Assembly: GCF_046365375.1 (NCBI RefSeq)
Contig: NZ_JBKEIT010000001.1
Coordinates: 186,001-250,000 of the forward strand
Direction of reading: 5' to 3'
DNA from: Butyricimonas muris
Lineage (GTDB): Bacteria > Bacteroidota > Bacteroidia > Bacteroidales > Marinifilaceae
Length of the DNA: 64,000 nt
Made by a program: the position numbers and the translations under genes. The notes beneath the pieces are model-generated. The model was not told the origin of the DNA. It ran no database searches and was given only the letters and a program-made list of their open reading frames with translations. Shown here piece by piece: positions 8,396 to 17,266 of the stretch. Every line of letters begins with the position of its first letter. The stretch's first letter is position 1.

Positions 8396-11300
8396 ATGAG
8401 ATGGACGTTGGTGTGGGCCATCGTGCTCATTTTTTGGGTGTCGGAAGAGGGGACTGCACAAACGGTAAAGATTACGCGGCCGGTGCAGACTCTAAGCATG
8501 GTGTTCGATGAGGTCGAGCAACAGACAAGTATGCTCACGTTGTTTAGTAATAACGAGTTGGATATGTACCGGGAAGTGACGTTGGAACTTCGGGAATACA
8601 CGTTAAAGGAGTTGTACGATTATTTGTTGAAGGGTACGGGACTGGAATTTGAAATATTGAATAGTTATATAGTCATTCGTCCTGTTCATGCCGGGAAAGA
8701 AGGTATACTTGAAATGCACGAAGTAAAGGGAAAAGTTTCTGATGAAAAAGGAGATCCGTTGCCGGGTGTGTCTATTGTGCTCAAGGGGTCGAGCCGAGGT
8801 GTAATAACGGATGGTAACGGAGAATATAGAATTTTATTATCGAAAACGGATCATGTTATATTACTTTTTTCCTTTATAGGGAAACGGACAAAACAAGTGG
8901 AGTATTTAGGACGAGGCGATTTGAATATTGTTATGGTGGACGAGAACCAGGAAGTGGAAGAAGTTGTCATCACGGGATACCAGAATATATCCAAACGCCA
9001 TTTGACAAGTGCCGTGACTTCTATGAAAGCGAGCGATATCATGTTACCGGGAGTGTCCACGATAGACAGAATGCTGGAAGGGCACGTGCCGGGGATGATT
9101 TTCATGCAAAATTCAGGACAGATAGGAGTAGCCCCGAGATTGCGAATCCGGGGAAGTTCAACCATACTGGGAACGCAGGAACCCTTATGGGTGATTGACG
9201 GTGTCGTGCAGAATGACCCGGTGAACGTGGATGCGGCGCAAATCAATGATCTGGATTTCGTGAATTTGTTGGGAAATGCCATTTCCGGGCTAAACCCGAA
9301 TGACGTGGAACGGATCGATGTACTGAAAGATGCTTCGGCTACCGCCCTTTATGGAGTTAGGGCTGCCAACGGCGTGATCGTGATCACGACTAAAAAAGGA
9401 AAAGCGGGACCTTTATCCGTGAATTACAATTTTACGGCATCCTTAACCACTCGTTCGAGGTATACGGATCGTTCTGTCGACATGATGAATGCGGTTGAAC
9501 GTATCGACTATTCGCGGGAGATGATAGAAAAGGGGATCGTGTTGTCGAATGTCAGTTCTTGGGTCGGTTATGAAGGTGTGTTGCGGGAATATTATAGTGG
9601 TAAACTTTCTTTCTCGGAATTTCAAGAGCAGGTAGGGTACTATGAGCGGAATAACACGGACTGGTTTGATGTGATTTGTCGGGATGCTTTTTCACATAAC
9701 CATAATTTGTCGTTCTCGGGTGGGACGGATTCCGTACAATATTACGTTTCGCTTGGGTATAACCGGGAAAATGGAATATTGAAGAAAGAGAGGGGAGAGC
9801 GTTACACGGCTAAAATACGTTTGTCGGGAAATTACAAGCGATTGGATTTCTCGTTCGGGTTGGCAGGCAATGTGCAGAAAAGGTACTATACTCCTTCCGA
9901 GGTAGCATTGTTGAATTATGCCTATAATACAAGTCGTGCCGTTCCGGTATATAATACAGACGGTTCCTTGTGGTATTATCCCCGGCAGGGAACGACGTAT
10001 ATGGTAAATTATAACGTGTTGAACGAGCGGGAGCACAGTGGAAACACGATAGAAGGAAAGGGAATTTCTTTTTCGACCCATTTGGGCTATCGATTGACAA
10101 AGACGTTAAAAGCGGAAACCGTGTTCGCGTATAGTCGTAATCATACGGATCAAGATACTTATTTCGGGGAAAAGACGGCTTACGCGGCCGATTTGCGGGG
10201 TGAGCTTTATAACGGAAGTCAAAGCCGCGGGGTACTTCCTTTCGGGGGAGAAGCACGAGAGGATTACACGAAAAGTTATAGTTATACTTTGCGGGGACAG
10301 TTGAATTTCAATTCTTATCCGGGTAAGGCGGGGAATCATTCTTTTTCATTTGTGGTCGGGGGAGAAGTGATTTCTTCGAAATATACGGGAAAGAGGCAGG
10401 TATACCGGGGTGGATTATCCGATAACGGGCGATTGGTCGAACCTGTGGATGGAAAGAAGTATCCGACATTTGAAAGATGGTTACAGGATACTCCCGAGGC
10501 ACGGGGAATAACTAAACATCAGGTGACGAATATGATTTCTTTATACGGTTCGCTTACTTATTCAATACAGAATACCTTCATTTTTAACGTGAACGCGCGT
10601 ATCGATGCCTCCAATAAATTTGGTAAGGAGGCTAATAGAAAGTTGTTGCCGATCTGGTCGGCGTCCGGGCGCTGGAATATAAAAGACGGCGTGTTGCGCG
10701 GAATAAATTGGATGGATGATTTTTCTTTTCGTGTGTCTTTCGGCTATCAGGGAAATATTCTGGATTTGGAAACCCCGGAGATGATTATAGAAAAAGGCGA
10801 TTGGAATGACAAGATGGAAGCGAACGAAGCGTATATTTATAAATTCCCGAATCCCAATCTGACATGGGAGAAGACGGCTTCTCTAAATGTCGGGGCGGAT
10901 TTTTCACTTTTCAAGGGACGATTACGGGGTACGGCTTCTTATTTTTACAAAAAAACGGAAGATGCTTTTCTGAAGAAAAAGATATCCGTTATTAACGGTA
11001 CCCGGGAATATGTAGTGAATCAAGGAACAATTGAAAACCAAGGAATGGAATTAGGGTTAAGTTGTTATTTGATAGCGTCGACAAAGAAAAATGCTTTCTC
11101 GTGGCGAATAGATCCCCAGTTAAGTAAAGTTCTGAATATGTTGGTCGATCGGCACGTGAAAAAAGGAGAACGAGATCAAGTGCTACATAATAGTTACAGC
11201 TATCAGGATTATATTGACGGGGAGGTACAGATCGTGGGACGTCCTTTGTATTCGTTCTTTTCTTATGAGTTTACAGGGTTAAGCTCAAAGGATGGCAGGC

Positions 11301-11971
11301 CTACTTTTGCCAACATCGGGGAAGAGAACTGGGAAGTGTATGACGCGATGACGAACGAGGATGTTTTTCAGACGGTAATGAATTTCTCCGGTTGTAGGAT
11401 GCCTTATATTCAAGGTGGGATAGGAAATACATTTACTTACGGAAATTTCATGTTGAGTTGTAACTTCACGTACAGTGTGGGGGCAAAAGTGCGTTTGTTG
11501 AAATTATATAGTAATGTAAAGAACGTGATACCCCAACCTGCGGAGAATTTGCGCCGGGAAATGGTCGATCGTTGGAAACGACCCGGAGATGAAAAATATA
11601 CAGTCATTCCGGGGATATTGCCGAATGCCGAGTTTGCCGAAACCGTGAATGCCCCGGGACCTTGGTGGAGAAACGAATCGTTCAAGTTCGCGGAGAATAT
11701 ATGGCAGATGTATAATGATTCGGATATCCGTGTCGTGAGCGGTAATTACTTGAAACTGCAACAGGTGAGCCTGCGTTACACTCTGCCCGAACGTTGGTGC
11801 GAAACGATGAAAATGAGTTCGATGCAACTTTCTTTAATGGCTCTTCATTTAGCTACATGGAGTCATCGGGCGTTGAAGGGGCAAGACCCGAGTACACAGA
11901 CCGGCTCATCTTCCTCTATCGCGGTGCCGGTACGTCCCTCGTACACGTTTAGTTTAAGCGCGACATTCTGA
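8396..11971 (+). CDS. SusC-type TonB-dependent transporter with STN domain, no SusD partner
   Basis: A 1191-residue outer-membrane receptor. The signal peptide ends near residue 22. An STN domain (about 30-100) transmits signals to FecR. A carboxypeptidase regulatory-like domain (about 108-185, VKGKVSDEKGDPLPGVSIVL) follows, then the plug (about 195-335, with VLKDASATALYGVRAANGVI) and a 22-strand barrel ending in an aromatic terminus (SLSATF). It imports an unknown ligand using TonB energy. It is preceded by fecR, so it should signal through it. Most such receptors are followed by a SusD lipoprotein. Here a 491-bp gap and another fecR follow instead. Confidence 0.93.
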   Translation: MRWTLVWAIVLIFWVSEEGTAQTVKITRPVQTLSMVFDEVEQQTSMLTLFSNNELDMYREVTLELREYTLKELYDYLLKGTGLEFEILNSYIVIRPVHAGKEGILEMHEVKGKVSDEKGDPLPGVSIVLKGSSRGVITDGNGEYRILLSKTDHVILLFSFIGKRTKQVEYLGRGDLNIVMVDENQEVEEVVITGYQNISKRHLTSAVTSMKASDIMLPGVSTIDRMLEGHVPGMIFMQNSGQIGVAPRLRIRGSSTILGTQEPLWVIDGVVQNDPVNVDAAQINDLDFVNLLGNAISGLNPNDVERIDVLKDASATALYGVRAANGVIVITTKKGKAGPLSVNYNFTASLTTRSRYTDRSVDMMNAVERIDYSREMIEKGIVLSNVSSWVGYEGVLREYYSGKLSFSEFQEQVGYYERNNTDWFDVICRDAFSHNHNLSFSGGTDSVQYYVSLGYNRENGILKKERGERYTAKIRLSGNYKRLDFSFGLAGNVQKRYYTPSEVALLNYAYNTSRAVPVYNTDGSLWYYPRQGTTYMVNYNVLNEREHSGNTIEGKGISFSTHLGYRLTKTLKAETVFAYSRNHTDQDTYFGEKTAYAADLRGELYNGSQSRGVLPFGGEAREDYTKSYSYTLRGQLNFNSYPGKAGNHSFSFVVGGEVISSKYTGKRQVYRGGLSDNGRLVEPVDGKKYPTFERWLQDTPEARGITKHQVTNMISLYGSLTYSIQNTFIFNVNARIDASNKFGKEANRKLLPIWSASGRWNIKDGVLRGINWMDDFSFRVSFGYQGNILDLETPEMIIEKGDWNDKMEANEAYIYKFPNPNLTWEKTASLNVGADFSLFKGRLRGTASYFYKKTEDAFLKKKISVINGTREYVVNQGTIENQGMELGLSCYLIASTKKNAFSWRIDPQLSKVLNMLVDRHVKKGERDQVLHNSYSYQDYIDGEVQIVGRPLYSFFSYEFTGLSSKDGRPTFANIGEENWEVYDAMTNEDVFQTVMNFSGCRMPYIQGGIGNTFTYGNFMLSCNFTYSVGAKVRLLKLYSNVKNVIPQPAENLRREMVDRWKRPGDEKYTVIPGILPNAEFAETVNAPGPWWRNESFKFAENIWQMYNDSDIRVVSGNYLKLQQVSLRYTLPERWCETMKMSSMQLSLMALHLATWSHRALKGQDPSTQTGSSSSIAVPVRPSYTFSLSATF

Positions 11972-12161
11972 TTTTTTTGTTTTAGCGATATTTCAAGCGT
12001 AACCCGGGGAAAACGTTTGGAAATACTTTGTCCTCTCTGTTTGAGGATGAGTTTTCGTCGTATTTCATTATTTTATTCGAATTATCAATTTATATATCAT
12101 GTACTTTTATATTATTAAATTCTATTCAATTTCAATTAAAATACTATTGTTTTACCTTTAA

Positions 12162-12216
12162 AATAGGAGATGAATAGGAGTTGAATGGGAGTTGAATAGG
12201 AGTTGAATAGGAGATG
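12162..12216. repeat. five tandem 11-nt units AATAGGAGTTG
   Basis: Five head-to-tail 11-mers (AATAGGAGATG, AATAGGAGTTG, AATGGGAGTTG, AATAGGAGTTG, AATAGGAGATG). The outermost two are identical to each other. About 40 bp upstream a degenerate inverted version (CTATTCAATTTCAATT) is present. One helical turn per unit would place every unit on the same DNA face. Confidence 0.85.
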
Positions 12217-12413
12217 CTATAAATCAAGTACAAAGTACATATGTTAAATATTCTAATTATTTAACTTATTTTATTTTGAATACACGTGGTAAAGAGCCTT
12301 ATTTTTTCATTTTTATTGCTTTGCATGTGATTCTTTGGGTGAGCCGTCTTCTTTGGCACGTGGGATGGTACATGTTTTTGCAGAAAATAAATAAAAAAGT
12401 CGGAGATAAACAT

Positions 12414-12438
12414 CACCCGTTTTAATATCCTTGGCGTG
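12414..12438 (+). promoter_or_regulatory. candidate ECF-sigma promoter of the second fecR
   Basis: CACCCGTTTT (12414-12423), 11 nt, then CGTG (12435-12438). Geometry is identical to the boxes at 26404 and 52501. A 6-bp inverted repeat (ATATCC/GGATAT) overlaps the downstream half. The box starts 49 nt before the ATG at 12463. Confidence 0.5.
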
Positions 12439-12462
12439 TATAGGATATAAATGTAATGAATA

Positions 12463-13623
12463 ATGATGGATAAACATGATTTAGATAAAATAGAATTTGC
12501 TCTTTATGTGTTACAGCATCCGGAATGTATGGATAATGATAAGGTTCGGGAATGGTTGTCGGTAGCGGGGCATGAGGCTTTGCTGGAAGAGTTGAGAGCT
12601 TTTCGGGAGGCGGGAATACGTGAATTGGGAATCGGGGAGCCGGATGTCGAAAAGCAATGGCGGAAAATGAATTTAAGAGAGCCGGGAAAAAAGCGAATGC
12701 TTTATCTTGGATGGTGGTACGGGATAGTGGCAATGCTTGTCGTGGCGGTTGGTGTCGGTTTACTTTTAAAATATGATGGAGCAAAGGAGGAGATTCCGGT
12801 TGAATCGGGAGCCGTTATGCTTTCCGGGGAGGGCGGGGTGAAATTGATTACCGGGAAAGGGGATGAGATATTGTTGGGATTGAACGTGAAAAACGTGGTG
12901 GATGTACCGGGAGAAGAAAATATAGTTATTGATTCGACGGGTATATTGACATACGTGAAGGGAGATACTGCAAAGGCTGAAAAGGAAGAGTATCACCGGT
13001 TGCTGGTACCGAGGGGAGGGGAATACGCGGTGATCTTGGATGATGGAAGCCGGGTGTGGCTGAATTCCGAATCGGAGTTGCGTTATCCCGTGGCTTTCGG
13101 GGCTACAGAACGTGAGGTGTACTTGGAAGGAGAGGCTTATTTTGAAGTGAAACAGGACGAGAAACGCCCGTTCGTGGTGGTGGCGAGGGAAGTGAGTACC
13201 CGGGTGTTAGGGACTGAATTTAACGTGCAGGCTTACAAGGAAAAGGCGATAAACGTGACACTGGTGAAAGGATGCGTGGCGGTGAGGGGAGGTGGAAAAG
13301 ATGCCGGGGAGGTGACATTGAAACCGGGAGAGAATGCCGCATGGACAGGAGATTCCTTTATGGTGGAACAGGTGGATATGTTGAAATACACGGCATGGAA
13401 AGACGGATTTTTTTACTATGACAATGTTCGGTTGGAAGATATATTAAACGAGTTGGGACGTTGGTTTGATTTTACCGTTTCTTATAGAGATACGAAAGTG
13501 AAAGACTATCGTTTTAATTTCTGGGCAAACCGTAGGGAGACGACGGAAGAGGTGGTTGAACGTTTAAACGAAACCGGAAAGTTGGGTATTAGTTTGAAAG
13601 GAAAGAATGTAATTATAATGTAA
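12463..13623 (+). CDS. FecR-type anti-sigma factor
   Basis: This 386-residue protein has a sigma-binding N-terminus, one transmembrane helix (about 80-102), a FecR domain (about 175-270, VPRGGEYAVILDDGSRVWLN) and DUF4974 (about 310-385). It closely resembles the FecR at 26453 in its first 40 residues (KIEFALYVLQHP versus DIEFGMDVLNHL), so the two are recent paralogues. The ATGs at 12463 and 12466 are adjacent and either could start. No sigma gene is directly upstream; the nearest is 24577, at the far end of the same gene cluster. SusC follows after 88 bp. Confidence 0.92.
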   Translation: MMDKHDLDKIEFALYVLQHPECMDNDKVREWLSVAGHEALLEELRAFREAGIRELGIGEPDVEKQWRKMNLREPGKKRMLYLGWWYGIVAMLVVAVGVGLLLKYDGAKEEIPVESGAVMLSGEGGVKLITGKGDEILLGLNVKNVVDVPGEENIVIDSTGILTYVKGDTAKAEKEEYHRLLVPRGGEYAVILDDGSRVWLNSESELRYPVAFGATEREVYLEGEAYFEVKQDEKRPFVVVAREVSTRVLGTEFNVQAYKEKAINVTLVKGCVAVRGGGKDAGEVTLKPGENAAWTGDSFMVEQVDMLKYTAWKDGFFYYDNVRLEDILNELGRWFDFTVSYRDTKVKDYRFNFWANRRETTEEVVERLNETGKLGISLKGKNVIIM

Positions 13624-13627
13624 TAAA

Positions 13628-13657
13628 CCGGGAAAAGGTCGGCAAACCTTTTCCCGG
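13628..13657. other. perfect 11-bp hairpin between fecR and susC
   Basis: CCGGGAAAAGG (13628-13638) and CCTTTTCCCGG (13647-13657) enclose an 8-nt loop, 4 bp after the fecR stop and 55 bp before susC. No U-run follows, so it is more likely an mRNA-processing or stability element that allows much higher expression of susC than of fecR. Confidence 0.7.
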
Positions 13658-13711
13658 GGATACTAGGTTGAAAGTTTTCAGCCTGAATATTAATAAAAAC
13701 CATACAAATCT

Positions 13712-16700
13712 ATGAAAAAAAGAGAAATGAACCCTTCTTTGAAAGAAGAAAAAGGGAGTTGGCATCGAAAAGTGCGTTTGATATTGGTTCTATTTACCTT
13801 ATTCGGGTCAATGCTTTTTTCTGTTTCTTCGTACGGTCAAGCGAAGAATTTGAGTTTTACGTGGAAAGAAAAACCTTTGAACGAGGTGTTTAAGGTTTTG
13901 GAACGTTCGGACACGTACAAGTTCGTGTTCAATTACGAGGACGTGAAGGCTTACAAGGTGACGGCAGAAATGAACGGGAAAAGCGTGACGGAGATACTGG
14001 ATATCGTGTTGCGGGAACTTCCGTTCTCATATCGTGTCACGGGAGATTATATCACGATACGCCGGAAGACGGAGAGTGCGGGGCAATGGAGATGGATTTC
14101 GGGTAATGTCAAGGATGAGCGGAAACTACCATTGCCGGGGGTGACGGTGATGGTGAAAAACATGAAAGTGGGAGGGGCGACGGATAAGGATGGTAATTAC
14201 AAAATCGGGATACCTTTGGACATGGAGCGTTTCGTGTTGGTGTTCTCTTTTATCGGGATGGAGACGAAAGAGGTGGCTTATGACGGGAAGGACACGATCA
14301 ATGTAATCATGAAGGAGTCTTCGGAAGTGTTGGAAGAAGTCGTGAAGACGGGGTATCAGGCCGTGAAAGAGAAAGGGGTAGCCGGGGCGTACACGAAGAT
14401 AAAAGCGGAGGATTTGCTCATAACGGGCAACGAAACGTTGGAGCAAATGTTGCAAGGGTTGGTACCGGGCATGATGGTTATCAACCAGAGCGGTTTGACG
14501 GGTACCCGCCAGAAGGTGCGGGTGCGGGGAACTTCCACTTTGCTGGGAAATGCCGATCCCGTTTGGGTAGTGGACGGAATTATACAGGAGGATAAGGTGC
14601 CTTTCCAGATGGATATATTTAATACTATCGGGGACAATAACGTGGATATGATGAAGGATTTTGTCGGGAGTGCCGTTTCGTGGCTGAACCCGAATGATAT
14701 TGAAGATATAACGATATTGAAGGACGCGTCGGCGACAGCTATTTACGGGGTGAAGGCGGCAAACGGGGTGATCGTGATCACGACGAAGAAAGGGCAAAGG
14801 GGGCAGATGTCGTTAAATTACGCGGGAAGTTTTACCACGAGCGTAAGAATGAATTACGACAAGTTGGAAATCATGAATTCCAAAGAACGGGTGGATCTAT
14901 CGCGGGAGGGGTATCGCCGGGGAGCGAAAATGCCCAAGGAAACGATAGGTTACACGGGGTTAGCGTTGGCTTATGAAAGAGGAGAAATCGGCTTGGAGGA
15001 GTTTAGCGAGAAAGTGAAGGAATTGGAAACGACGAACACGGATTGGTTTGATATTCTTTACCGGACACCTTTTAGCCAGAGCCACACGATTAGTTTCTCG
15101 GGCGGGGATGATAAGTCGACATACCGCTCCTCGTTCGGGTATACTGACGTGAAGAACACGGCGAGAGGGAATGACCAGACGTCCTATTATGCCAGTTTGA
15201 ATATGGATGTGATTCTTTGGAATCAATTGACGTTGTCCGCTTTTTTATCCGGGGATCACACGGAAACAAGGGCTTTTGCCAATGGGGTAGATCCTTTCGG
15301 GTATGCTTTCAGTACTAGCCGGGTGCTTCCGGCATACGATAAGGATGGAAAGTTGATGTATTACGATAAGAACGGGTATGATTATAATATTTTGAATGAA
15401 TTGGCTAATTCCGGTAACGAGAATAAGGCGAGAAGTCTTATCACGAACTTGAGTGCCCGTTGGGTGGTAACGGAGAATTTGACGGTATCTTTGACGTTAG
15501 GTGGTGGTAGCAGTGCAACATTTGCGGAAACTTGGTTCACGGAGAGGTCGAACAAGATTGCATTCGACCGGGGATATAATTTCGGGGAGTATACAGCTGT
15601 TGATAAACCTTATCAAGATTCAAGGTTGCCGATAGGTGGGGTACAAACCGTGTTGGAAAACCGTAATTTTAATTACACTACCCGCTTGCAGGCGGAATAC
15701 GTGAAATTAGCGGGAGTGCATTCGTTTAACATCATGGGGGGCGTGGAAGCCAGAAGTAACCAGAATGAGGGATACACGCAAACGAATTGGGGGTATCAAC
15801 CGGATCGGGGAAAGAGTTTTGCCCACGTGCCTATCGAGACTCCCAGTGGAATATTGAATACGGATTACGCCAGGACTCAACCGACGATAACCGATAAAAC
15901 TTCAAATTATTTGTCGTATTATTTGTCGGGAGGATACATGTACGATAATCGTTATTCGATTAATCTTTCCATGAGAGGGGATATATCCAATCGCTTCGGT
16001 CAGGATGCCCGGCATCGCTTCCAACCGGTTTGGTCGTTGGGATTACGTTGGAATGCATCGGACGAAAAATGGATGAAGGGGCAAAATATCGTGAGCAATC
16101 TTGCTTTCACGGGATCGCTGGGGTATCAGGGTAACGTGGCGGAGAATGTCAGTCCGGATTTGATTTGTAGTATAGAAAAAGTGGATGTTAATACGGGCGA
16201 ATCGACATTGAAGGTTTCTAAACGTCCGACGCCGGATTTGAAATGGGAGAAGACTCTTTCGATGAACGTGGGGATTGATTTTGCTTTTTTCAACAATCGG
16301 ATTAACGGGGTTTATAATTATTATTTAAAAAAGACGAAAGATGTGATCACGCAACGGAGTGTGCCTGCTGAAAACGGGGTGATCAGTATGTATATTAACG
16401 GGGGGGATATTACTAATTCCGGTTGGGATTTGAGTTTGAGCGTGATACCGGTACGAACGAAAGATTTCATGTGGAGTATATCCACGAGTTTCTCGTCTAA
16501 CAATAATAAGGTGAATTCTTCCATGGAACCGATACATTCATACGATGACGCCGTTTCCGGGAATAAAGTGAAAGAGGGGTATCCTATCGGGGCATTCTGG
16601 GCTTTCCGTTTTAAAGGATTGGATCATGAAAACGGGGGACCTTTGTTCGACCTGACCGGGGCGGATACGAACGAGGCTTTGTTGGATGCCACGAAATATA

Positions 16701-17248
16701 TGGTTTACGCGGGTTCCATGGAACCGAAATCTAATATAGGTTTCAATATGGTCTTTCGGTGGAAACGTTTTTCTATTCCCTTGGGCATTTATTACGTGAG
16801 AGGGAATAAAACGTTTTTGAATTCCCCGTATCCGTTGCCTTATCAGATGCCGAGTGAATATCAAAATGCTTCAACTCAATTGTTGAAACGTTGGCGGGAA
16901 CCCGGGGACGAGAGATACACGAACATACCTTCTATCCCCGTCGGGGATAATTGTAAGGCGTTAAAACCGTTCCTTAATGGGAATGAATTAGCTCCTTATA
17001 CAGCTTGGATGTATTCGGATGTTCGCGTGGTTGAAGCTTGGTTTATTCGTTTTAATAATTTTTCGTTCTCTTATAATCTCCCTGAGAAGTGGATTGCCGG
17101 TTTCGCGCGAAGCGTGATGCTGAATTTCTCGGCAAGTAACCCGTGGCAGATCAAGAGCAAAGATTTCAAAGGACGTGATCCGGAGGTCGCTTTAGGTAAA
17201 CAACCTAAGCCGCAGAGTTTCTCGTTCGGGATAAATGTGACTTTTTAA
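13712..17248 (+). CDS. SusC-type TonB-dependent transporter with STN domain
   Basis: This 1178-residue receptor has an internal signal sequence (about residues 20-44, LILVLFTLFGSMLFSVSS), STN (about 50-118), a carboxypeptidase regulatory-like domain (about 130-205), plug (about 210-355, WLNPNDIEDITILKDASATA) and a C-terminal barrel ending in FGINVTF. The N-terminal cytoplasmic lead is longer than usual (about 20 basic residues). The next gene encodes its SusD partner and fecR is upstream, so it should both import and signal. The ligand is unknown; the plug differs from typical glycan SusC proteins in detail only. Confidence 0.94.
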   Translation: MKKREMNPSLKEEKGSWHRKVRLILVLFTLFGSMLFSVSSYGQAKNLSFTWKEKPLNEVFKVLERSDTYKFVFNYEDVKAYKVTAEMNGKSVTEILDIVLRELPFSYRVTGDYITIRRKTESAGQWRWISGNVKDERKLPLPGVTVMVKNMKVGGATDKDGNYKIGIPLDMERFVLVFSFIGMETKEVAYDGKDTINVIMKESSEVLEEVVKTGYQAVKEKGVAGAYTKIKAEDLLITGNETLEQMLQGLVPGMMVINQSGLTGTRQKVRVRGTSTLLGNADPVWVVDGIIQEDKVPFQMDIFNTIGDNNVDMMKDFVGSAVSWLNPNDIEDITILKDASATAIYGVKAANGVIVITTKKGQRGQMSLNYAGSFTTSVRMNYDKLEIMNSKERVDLSREGYRRGAKMPKETIGYTGLALAYERGEIGLEEFSEKVKELETTNTDWFDILYRTPFSQSHTISFSGGDDKSTYRSSFGYTDVKNTARGNDQTSYYASLNMDVILWNQLTLSAFLSGDHTETRAFANGVDPFGYAFSTSRVLPAYDKDGKLMYYDKNGYDYNILNELANSGNENKARSLITNLSARWVVTENLTVSLTLGGGSSATFAETWFTERSNKIAFDRGYNFGEYTAVDKPYQDSRLPIGGVQTVLENRNFNYTTRLQAEYVKLAGVHSFNIMGGVEARSNQNEGYTQTNWGYQPDRGKSFAHVPIETPSGILNTDYARTQPTITDKTSNYLSYYLSGGYMYDNRYSINLSMRGDISNRFGQDARHRFQPVWSLGLRWNASDEKWMKGQNIVSNLAFTGSLGYQGNVAENVSPDLICSIEKVDVNTGESTLKVSKRPTPDLKWEKTLSMNVGIDFAFFNNRINGVYNYYLKKTKDVITQRSVPAENGVISMYINGGDITNSGWDLSLSVIPVRTKDFMWSISTSFSSNNNKVNSSMEPIHSYDDAVSGNKVKEGYPIGAFWAFRFKGLDHENGGPLFDLTGADTNEALLDATKYMVYAGSMEPKSNIGFNMVFRWKRFSIPLGIYYVRGNKTFLNSPYPLPYQMPSEYQNASTQLLKRWREPGDERYTNIPSIPVGDNCKALKPFLNGNELAPYTAWMYSDVRVVEAWFIRFNNFSFSYNLPEKWIAGFARSVMLNFSASNPWQIKSKDFKGRDPEVALGKQPKPQSFSFGINVTF

Positions 17249-17266
17249 TCATAAAACAATAAGACG

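Larger units (their letters stand above)
11972..12462. other. 491-bp AT-rich intergenic region
   Basis: It holds a small stem (CCTC...GAGG near 12031-12048), an 11-nt tandem array (12162-12216), and a stretch (about 12348-12374) resembling the 3' half of the microprotein gene at 25.2 kb. It also holds the ECF-like box before the next fecR (12414-12438). On the minus strand a weak frame from ATG 12413 encodes KHVPSHVP, similar to KNVPSYVA of the microprotein, but it lacks a ribosome site and the rest of the sequence. No convincing gene is seen. Confidence 0.6.

Noticed and set aside
12266..12413. Second microprotein gene on the minus strand
   Set aside because: Only a short segment resembles the microprotein. 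The start lacks a ribosome site and the N-terminus is unrelated and hydrophobic.
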